A stretch of 64,000 nt of DNA from Acanthosoma haemorrhoidale (taxonomy: Eukaryota > Arthropoda > Insecta > Hemiptera > Acanthosomatidae), in the NCBI GenBank assembly GCA_930367205.1, contig OV884013.1:92195333-92259332 (forward strand), written 5' to 3'. Position 1 is the first letter of the stretch, and every line of letters begins with the position of its first letter. The notes under the pieces were generated by a model, which ran no database searches, was not told the DNA's origin, and saw only the letters and a list, made by a program, of their open reading frames with translations. Shown here one piece after another: positions 56,601 through 64,000 of this stretch. The position numbers were made by a program, and so were the translations under genes.

Positions 56601-58965
56601 GTATGTTGGACACACCACAGTTACCGGCACAAGCGATTTCTCCCAAATCTTACACTCAAGAGAAGAAAAATCTAGAGCCAAACCTGGATACTTTTTATCC
56701 CCTTTTGCAGTCCGTATTCTCCTGGCCCTGGTCGGAGGCAGCAGCCAAAACACAACTGAGGCCAACATTGGTTGGTACGAACTGGCTGGGGCTTATCTTC
56801 AGCAACTTGAGCTTTGGTGAGGCTATCTGAGCAATTTAACCCGTCATTCTGTTTTTTTTTTCATTTCCGATAACCACTTGTAAACCACCGTTATGATAAT
56901 CTAAGTTCCTTCAGCACAGCTGGTGCTGAAGACCTTGATGGTGATATTCTCCGAACGGTGTAAGGCCGAACCTCCTACCCACCGCGAATGAGCTGAATGG
57001 TAATGGGCCATTGTTGTGCCAGGGTCTTTGAGGAAGGCGTCTGCGGATTCCGAAACGCTGACACGTCAATCACAGATCGGAAAGATCCCAAGGCCGGACC
57101 ATTAGAGATCGCGAGGGCCGACCTAAATGTTCCTTCAATGAGTGGCGTTCGTCATGTAGTAGTGTCTATTTGATAGATAAGTCACAAGTATGCTTAACTA
57201 CTATTTTTACGTAGAAATTATAAAGTAGCCCCATTCACAAAGTACAGGAAACACTGTGAAAAATTGAGATCGTTTGAAAAATTACAAAAAAAAATCTATT
57301 TGAGATCCCATCAGATCTTGACATCATTTGTGAACTAATAATTTTAGATCTGACTGCCTAAGAACAGGAGACATCATTTTCATTATTAATTTTCTATTCT
57401 CTTAATTTAGTAATAAGTATCTCAAACATAGTTGGTTGAATCGTAATAAAATAAATTGCAGGCGAGGAGTTCATTTATTTACTAATAAGTTAATACCTAC
57501 TATTGACTTATTACAAAATAAAATAAATTAAGCTTTATAACGGTGTTTTTTTTTTTTGCAAACGATTTACACAAAATTAAAGCGATTTATGAAGGTAAAC
57601 CTACATAAAGTCTAGTAATAAAAGTAAGTAAAAGCAGTAAAATGTAGTGGACTAAAAGAAATAAAAGTCAGGGAAAAGACCAACCTGACTAATATTTGTG
57701 ATTCCCGCAAACGATTGTATGAATATGTTTTTAGGGATTCTGAAACGAATAATAACTTGTTTTTTTATGAAACCAATTGTTGTACCTATCTAACTCATAG
57801 CACCTCGTGGTTTTTTTCCAACTTTTTAATAAGCTTTGCTCAGTTTATTCGATTCGGCAATTTTTTAAAAATATTTTACATGTGTACAAGGTACAAACCG
57901 GACGATGCACGACAACCTTTTTTAGACGTGCAACCTTAAAAGGAAAAATGGAATTCACAAACTTAAAATAGAAAAATTGTTCTTTAATTCCGAAAAACAT
58001 AGAAATTACGACTAACAACGTGCTAAGAACATTAACTAAAGTAACGGAACATAAATGGTTTTTTTTGTTTTTTTTTTTATTAACTCATGCTATCGTGCGT
58101 GCTAGTTCCAATTTTGCCCGTATCGGTACAAAAAATAAAAACGAAACCACGAAAGGTTATAATGGGTCATCATCAGGGCATGAGTCTGAAGTTCTTTATT
58201 TTTTTAAGTATGGGTCAAAAATATCTAGAAACTGAAGCAGCATATGAAGTATTAAATAACATCAACAAAATATTCGTATATATAATCCATACGTGATTAA
58301 TTAATGGCATGAATTTTTTATTTGTTAACAGATAAAACCAAAAATTTTACAGGTTTTCTATGCGACATCTTCGCCTATTCTCGTCCTGTAAACGACGGTA
58401 GTTGCTGAATGAGGGCTATCGAGAGGGAGGTGAGAAATTTGGTGATTACGAACGTGCCTTCACCAAAGGAAATGGACCACATTAGCTCTCCGTGTTGCAC
58501 TCGTTCCCGAGACGTTTGCAAAGCGGGAGATTGCATTCGAGCAGGTTGTGACAGGTTCATTGATTGTACGCAGTTCATTGCTTGGCACTAAATCAAACAA
58601 CCCTCTCTTCAGTCCAGTGTTCGATTCCTTAAAGAGAATGATATATTTTTAATGGTAATCCACCATTCTGTGTTAAGAAAAGAAACTATTTCGAGTCAAC
58701 AAAGTTTCTGCTTCCAAAACATACTTCAAGTGAAGAGGACCGTCACGAACTGTAAATACGTCACAAGTGTTCCACATGTGAACAGGAGAAAATAGGTATT
58801 TTCTTATGCATTAGTTGAGCCTTTGGTGTTTACAGCAGGTAAAAATGAGAAGTTATCTAACATTGGAGGAAACACTTGTGAAAAGTTTTTTCCATAAACA
58901 AGCTTTCAGCCTTTTTCAAGATGATTTATTCAATAGGCTTCATAAGTACACCCTACATATATTTT
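56601..58965. other. No supported gene; GC-richer block at about 56600-57130
   Basis: Three frames of 65-75 codons overlap at 56571-56830, two on one strand and one on the other, in a GC-richer block that follows the SINE-like head and may be its body. Opposed frames at 58375-58591 are also unrecognised. The rest is AT-rich. Confidence 0.45.
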
Positions 58966-59705
58966 ATTAGTAATCCTTTATTATGCTAAAATTAAAATCT
59001 GCCTTATTAGGCAATAAGTAATTAAGATAAATGGTAAATACCATATTTACAATTCATCATTCACTCGCTTATTCATACAATATTTACAGAGAGCCCAAAG
59101 GCCTCCTAAATCCACATGTTTGTCACCTCCCTCGCATACGAAAGAGGAAGCGGAGTCTTGGGAAGTTCCCCACGCTCCTCCGTCAGCCGCGTCACCAGAT
59201 ACGAGCCAGTGGAGGCTTACGAAGAGCGCGAGAGCCACAGACGCTCAGGACATGATTGGAGAAACTGGCCATTGCCAGGACTCTCACTGCCGTTTCAGTC
59301 TCCGAGGAGGATTTTAGGGATGAGTGGTGCAGTGCAATGACTGTGCTACGGAATTAGGGTGATTGGAAAGGCAACTGTGGTATTTCATAAACTTGGAAGG
59401 GATGAGTTCAAGAATGTAGGGTATATGAAGGGTTTTGTTACTGACGTAATAAGAGGCATTTACTATTGTTCTCAGGACTTTTGATTGAAAGGATTGAATA
59501 CGCTTGATGTTCGACTTTTTTGCTGTCCCCCATAACTCTAGTCCGTATGTCCAGATTGGCTTAAGTATAACTTTGTAGATTAGTAATTTATTTTCTATTG
59601 AGAGATGGGATGTCCTTTGAAGTAGTCTGTACAGTTGTCCAAAGCGTCTGTTTAGTTATTGTCTTTTTAGTCTCGTATGTGGGTCTAAATATATTCATTT
59701 TTCAA
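58966..59705 (-). mobile_element. Jockey-like non-LTR retrotransposon B3, 5'-truncated
   Basis: The longest family B copy. On the minus strand it holds RT C-terminus (59705 to about 59300), the family B 3' UTR and an AATAAAGG signal near its low-coordinate end. Relative to B1 it lacks about 32 bp around the normal stop codon. Frames of 63-74 codons seen here on both strands lie in the 3' UTR and are not genes. No convincing TSD was found. Confidence 0.85.
59290..59705 (-). pseudogene. Reverse transcriptase C-terminal fragment (element B3), with stops
   Basis: Minus-strand reading: YLDPHTRLKRQ, a stop, LNRRFGQLYRLLQRTSHLSI, ENKLLIYKVILKPIWTYGLE, LWGTAKKSNIKRIQSFQSKV, LRTIVNASYYVSNKTLHIPY, then LIPSKFMKYHSCLSNHPNSV and a premature TAA where B1 has a Tyr codon. 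It lacks the four codons NDLN found in B1 (an in-frame 12-bp deletion). YLDPHTRLK and YRLL are the usual upstream neighbours of the Jockey IYKxxLKP block, so this copy reaches about 30 codons further towards the catalytic core than B1. It is inactive. Confidence 0.88.
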
Positions 59706-60267
59706 AATTGTCCAGTGCTTTTTTGACTCAATAATCTTTCAAAACAGACTTTTTTTTGTGTAAATTAATAACTGTAGCCCAAAAGAATTCCTCTATATTT
59801 GGGCTTTATACATTAGTTTATTTGCATAGACTTTGATAAATAAATTTAGAATTCAATAGATTTAAATTGTTTAATTTATATTTATAATGTAAATAAATCG
59901 TTAGTTTATTCAGAAGAATTGAGATGGGCAAGCTTGATGTAAGTACAATCGGCGAAGCTCAGTGGAGAACTTTGGATTCACTTGAACGCAATAAATTAAA
60001 ATTCACTTATTAATATATAGCTACATATATTTAAACGTATTAGCCCCACCTTACGAGTATATGCGTTCATTTATGGCAAGTCCCACAGTCACATGTCTAG
60101 AGCGTGGACTCTAGAACTGGTCATTGACGAGTTCTAGGTAGGCCAGGGCTCACCGAGTGCCTGCATACAACATATATTCTCACCAGGAAACTCGCAAGGA
60201 GATTATAGAGCTGGGAAGTTTGCAAATAAGCCTCATTACGTAGGGCATTCCCACCTATGAAGTAGGA
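59706..60267. other. No gene seen
   Basis: AT-rich spacer, no supported feature. Confidence 0.5.
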
Positions 60268-60534
60268 ATGACATTGATGGTTACTAGCCCTTTTCAACAG
60301 AACCCCCTTTCAAAATTCAAAATTTTGGATTGTACGAAATCGATAAAAAAGGGCCAATCGATTTTAGTCACAATCGACACTGGGTCATCTCTACTGAGAG
60401 ACCGGACGGGAGAGGTGTACCAGTGTGAGGCTAAAAATACTGACGGACCCACAGCAAGCCAGGCCGGCCATGTATTCACTGCGGTCTATCACTATATATC
60501 TGTCTATCGTCTGAGTAATATTGGTACACTATGA
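60268..60534 (+). CDS. Unrecognised 88-codon frame with an Ig-like Y-x-C-x-A-x-N-x-x-G motif
   Basis: The frame holds SILVTIDTGSSLL and TGEVYQCEAKNTDG. The pattern Tyr-x-Cys-x-Ala-x-Asn-x-x-Gly is the usual F-strand signature of I-set immunoglobulin domains in adhesion and receptor proteins. Only one half of a domain would fit, the matching B-strand Cys-...-Trp is not seen upstream (there is a Cys in LDCTKS but no Trp after it), and I could not place splice sites with confidence. It may be part of an exon, an old exon copy, or chance. Confidence 0.2.
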   Translation: MTLMVTSPFQQNPLSKFKILDCTKSIKKGQSILVTIDTGSSLLRDRTGEVYQCEAKNTDGPTASQAGHVFTAVYHYISVYRLSNIGTL

Positions 60535-60904
60535 TAGTAATATAATACTATTTATAGAGAAATTTATAATAAATGTAACAAGTAAAATCTAACTAATTCA
60601 TCCAAGGGCCAGTGCCTGTCAGCTGTTTTTCATTATGTCAAATATTAATAAATTTAACCGGCTAAAATTGCAAGACATGAATATGAACTAATTTTTTTTT
60701 AATGTAATAGAGTAAATTAAGAATTAAAAGAAAGTACGTAAAAATATATAGTTATTTATTAAAATGTTTACATACAATCATTTTTATTTTAAGCAGTGCT
60801 TAGAACTTCAGTTTATAGCGTCTTGTAACTGTTTTTCGAAAAAAGGCACATAAGCCATTATCACTTCACTTGCCACTTAAGTAAAGCTCACTACAAACAC
60901 ACTG
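60535..60904. other. No gene seen
   Basis: AT-rich, with long T and A runs; no supported feature. Confidence 0.5.
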
Positions 60905-61405
60905 TCAGTTGGTTTGGAGAAGGTCAGGAGGCTACGTTCTGGGTTGGGAATGAGTATAGGGTATTAGCATACGGATTAGGATGGGCAGGGTTGCGGAAAT
61001 GGAAGTTCTAGAAGCAGGAGGTGGCTAGGTCTTGACTGAATGGGATGTTGAGGTCAGCGTGAAGAGGTACCCTTCTCTGCTGCTGATATCGAAGGGTTCT
61101 GCATTGCAGCGATTGAATGTGAAGATTATTGGAGGGCTTGGCGCTCCCTCAGACTTCCTTTCCGTAGAACCATGTAAATTGGAGTATAGTTGTGCAAATT
61201 AGTCTCTAGTTATCTATTGATATTTTGGAACAATTGGTTCACGATGCGAAGAACTAGTTTCTTGTCGTTTGGGCGTAATTTGAGGGCCTCATGTGAGTAG
61301 CTTGTCTATTATAAATCCTTGATAGGTAGTCTGGGATTTAACAGGAATGGTTTGGTTGAACAGCAATACTGGAGGGTAGAATGAGCGATAGAGGGCGGAG
61401 GTGAC
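60905..61405 (-). pseudogene. Jockey-like reverse transcriptase remnant (family C), many stops
   Basis: Minus-strand reading, with stops and frame changes: DYLSRIYNRQATHMRPSNYA, LSIDN, LICTTILQFTWFYGKEV, SAKPSNNLHIQSLQCRTLRY, VPLHADLNIPFSQDLA, NPAHPNPYANTLYSFP. Order and spacing follow Jockey RT C-termini (YLGxxLDxRLTW, IYKxxLKPxWxYGxxLWG, IQxxQxxxLR, LHxDLNIP, HPNP), as in family B, but the protein is clearly diverged from B. At least three in-frame stops show it is old. No 3' UTR similarity to A or B and no TSD were found. Confidence 0.75.
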
Positions 61406-64000
61406 AAAAGAGGACTTATCACATATATTAGGTTAATTAAATTGAAATTGAAATTGACTCAAAATCCTGATTGGGTCGTAAATACCCTAAAAACATTATT
61501 TTCAGGATATCTTTATAATTTAAGTTATAACGCTCTATACTGTGCAAACATTTGGTTTACAAAAACCACTAGGAAATGCCTTATTTGGATTCATAGGATT
61601 CCAAAAATTATTCATTTCTAATCAGAAGGAACGGTAACACCATTAATAGTAATGTGAAATACAGTGACTGTAACGAAACCTATTTCGACTGATTAAATCA
61701 ATTAAATGATTTTTTTTGTAGTTCTAGGCCCTAAACCTGAAATTATTTCCAATAGTAAGAGTTGGGCTCCGTGACGAGTTTCATGTCAGTTCACTACATG
61801 CATTCATGTGGTTTAAGATAAGGTGCAAATGGTGGATTTCACATGCAATGGGCTGCAACTAATAAAACTTATTTTTGGACACAGCTTTGGTTCAATCATC
61901 AATGCAACCTTGCAAAACTCATCATCAAACCTCTTTACCGCACATATCACATTAAAAAAAATATTCTTAAGATTTAAGGCAACATGTAACAACAATCAAC
62001 AGACTCTTCTTGGGCTCTTGTACCTTAGAAGAAAGCACCGGAAAGACGAAAAAAAAATAAAAACAAGACAACATTAGGTAGATCCTCTAGTACTTGTGAT
62101 ATGCTTTAAAGGGAGTTTTAACCATATCTTCGAAAAACTGAGGATTAATTTGAATTCCTAAATTATTCTAGAATGACCCCTTTTGATTTCCTGGTGAAAA
62201 TATTAAGAATACCGATCCAGCACCATTCTAAATTTAGTTCAAAGACAGAAAAGCTCTGAGAAATGCCTTTTTAGAGTTCATAAATTCTAAAGATATTAAT
62301 TTTCTATTTAGAGTGTATGAAAAAGCTTTAAACACTTTGGCAAGAATGCATTGATTGTAATGGAGCCTATTTCGACTGAATCTTGTTTAAAATAGAAGGT
62401 TTCTAGCTTAAGAGTCAGCAATTATTTTCAGATAACGCAATAAATTTTCTGCACAATGTGTTAATTATGACAGTCCTAGCTTTGATCGGCAATAAATTTA
62501 TCAAAACCAATCGCTTATGAATATAGTTTTGTTTTTATATGTTTTTCTCATGTATCCCACTCCGAAATCTCCTTTAAAACTGCCTATTTTAATACAATTA
62601 ATATAGAGATTAATCAAAAATATTTCACTACACCAGAAAGTATTGATAAAATTGTTTTCTTATCTGAACCGAGTCAATAAGAGAAGTTAAATTTAGCACA
62701 AGTCATACGTGCATTTTTAACCGGACACTCAAATGGCATCTAGCTTTGACGTCATTAGTTACACAAGACTATTTACAAGTCCTTGTTATATTGATTTATG
62801 TTTAAATTACTTTTTGTCTCTTGTTGCCATAGAAGGAAATTCCGACCCGAGGCGTAATTTTCAGTGAGAACAATAGTTACAATCCATTCTCATTGATTCG
62901 GCGGAGCAGTCACTTGAGAGGAATATTTTCAATAGAATTTACAGACATAGATAATAACTCTTCTATTTTGCGATACGCACGTGATTCGTGCCTATTCTTC
63001 CGTTGTCCAACGTGACAAACTAAAAACGCCATCTTGGCATGGGTCCAGTTTTCGCTTAGCCAGGGATATGATTTATTTTAATTACAGATGGTTGTTAAAA
63101 ATAGGCAATTATACAGGTCACAAGCCATTTGTTGTAATAAAGTTTATTTATAACACACACACAGCATTTTTTTTCTTTCTTATGATAATTAATCATATTT
63201 TTATGATATTCCTTTGAAAAACTATTTTAATATATACCCATCTTAACCTTAATGCTATAATTATAACAACGGAGACAATTACTTTAAGACATCTGATGGA
63301 CCCTTAAGTCGGCGCGGTGATAAAAATACTTTGAATTTGCAGTATTTGAGTCGGAGCGTGACAGTGACCACACGTCACAAGTGTCTTCTCTAAAAATAAT
63401 TGCTGGTCGAGAAACAGTAAACCCTTTTACAGCAATGGCGGAGCCGGAAATTGTTTCTAAGGAGGGTGGTTGAACAATTTTTTTTCAAAGAATTGGGTTT
63501 CTCCAGCAAATTAGTTTATATAATTGTACAAGTTTCGCCGACATTCAGGCATATTCAACTAGTCAAAACATCACAAATAAAATCATTAAAACGTATAATT
63601 TGACACTCGATAAAATTTCATGTGAACGGTAACTTGTGTTAAAATTTATATACTCAAATATAATTTCATATATAGCTTAGTGTGGTAACTGAAATTGTAT
63701 TTTAAAGTGTAATAGTAATGTTAATATCCTTATAACCAATAGTGATCTGTTTTTTTTTTGCGAAATTGGTTCAAAACCATACACTTTCTGAGGATTTCTG
63801 TGTCAGTATGATATTCAGATTAACCTTTTCATCTATAATCTATAGAAATTTACTAACATCTATTTATTTTAACAATTGAATCTTGTAGACTGCATGTCTA
63901 ATCTTACAAATTATTCACCCACCATGCATGTGCAGAGAACATCTCCATAAAGGCCCAGTAAAAACCCTGTTTAAAGACGTCTGGGACGTCTCGCCCTTGA
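61406..64000. other. No gene seen
   Basis: AT-rich sequence up to the window edge. Frames at 61813-62077 (opposed strands) and 62981-63217 are unrecognised; the last is rich in Phe, Ile and Tyr as expected for chance translation of AT-rich DNA. Confidence 0.5.

Noticed and set aside
59031..59340. Frames of 63-74 codons on both strands
   Set aside because: They are in the 3' UTR and end of the RT of element B3, read in the wrong frames or strand.

Overview
The window looks like repeat-rich, AT-rich nuclear DNA of an arthropod, most likely an insect. The evidence is the mix of decayed transposable elements: Jockey-like non-LTR retrotransposons, a mariner remnant, hAT-type elements and tRNA-derived SINE-like pieces. 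There are no bacterial operons, no rRNA, no intact tRNA, no CRISPR and no viral genome. I found no host gene I can support. The longest open frames are about 60-138 codons, and every one I recognise belongs to a mobile element or its remnant. Species-level assignment is not possible from what I can see.

Layout. 1-3047: nothing but one copy (D1) of a dispersed repeat I call family D. 3048-4520: a broken copy of a multi-copy arthropod ORF of unknown function. 5349-5998: a local tandem duplication. 8229-9169: a family D repeat (D2) split by a 5'-truncated Jockey-like element (A1), with a 14-bp target-site duplication (TSD). 12850-20696: SINE-like tRNA-derived sequences, twice arranged head to head, and an inverted pair of family D repeats at 17526-18443. 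25164-25354: a 36-bp minisatellite that keeps a reading frame. 26516-27136: a short hAT-like element with a decayed BED zinc-finger ORF. 27839-28575: a GC-rich LTR-like block, followed at 28787 by a reverse transcriptase (RT) remnant with a YADD box. 29354-30765: a mariner remnant interrupted by a Jockey element (B1, 13-bp TSD), next to a duplicated segment. 34737-36019: two small retroelement insertions with clean TSDs. 38490-39873: a Jockey-like RT gene carrying a perfect 180-bp inverted repeat. 43258-43656 and 50217-50455: further family A copies. 53640-54945: a three-layer nest, in which a Jockey RT gene is split by a hAT element that is itself split by a family A 3' end. 58966-59705 and 60905-61405: two more Jockey RT remnants on the minus strand. 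The rest, including most of 43.7-50.2 kb and 61.4-64 kb, holds no feature I can support.

How the parts relate. The features do not form a pathway. They form a stratigraphy of transposition: non-LTR copies, all 5'-truncated, landed in older repeats and left TSDs of 9-14 bp. Family A copies share a small stem-loop just downstream of the ORF but carry two unrelated 3' UTR bodies. The best leads are the perfect inverted repeat, the triple nest and the head-to-head tRNA-like units. I did not find a convincing new multi-gene system.
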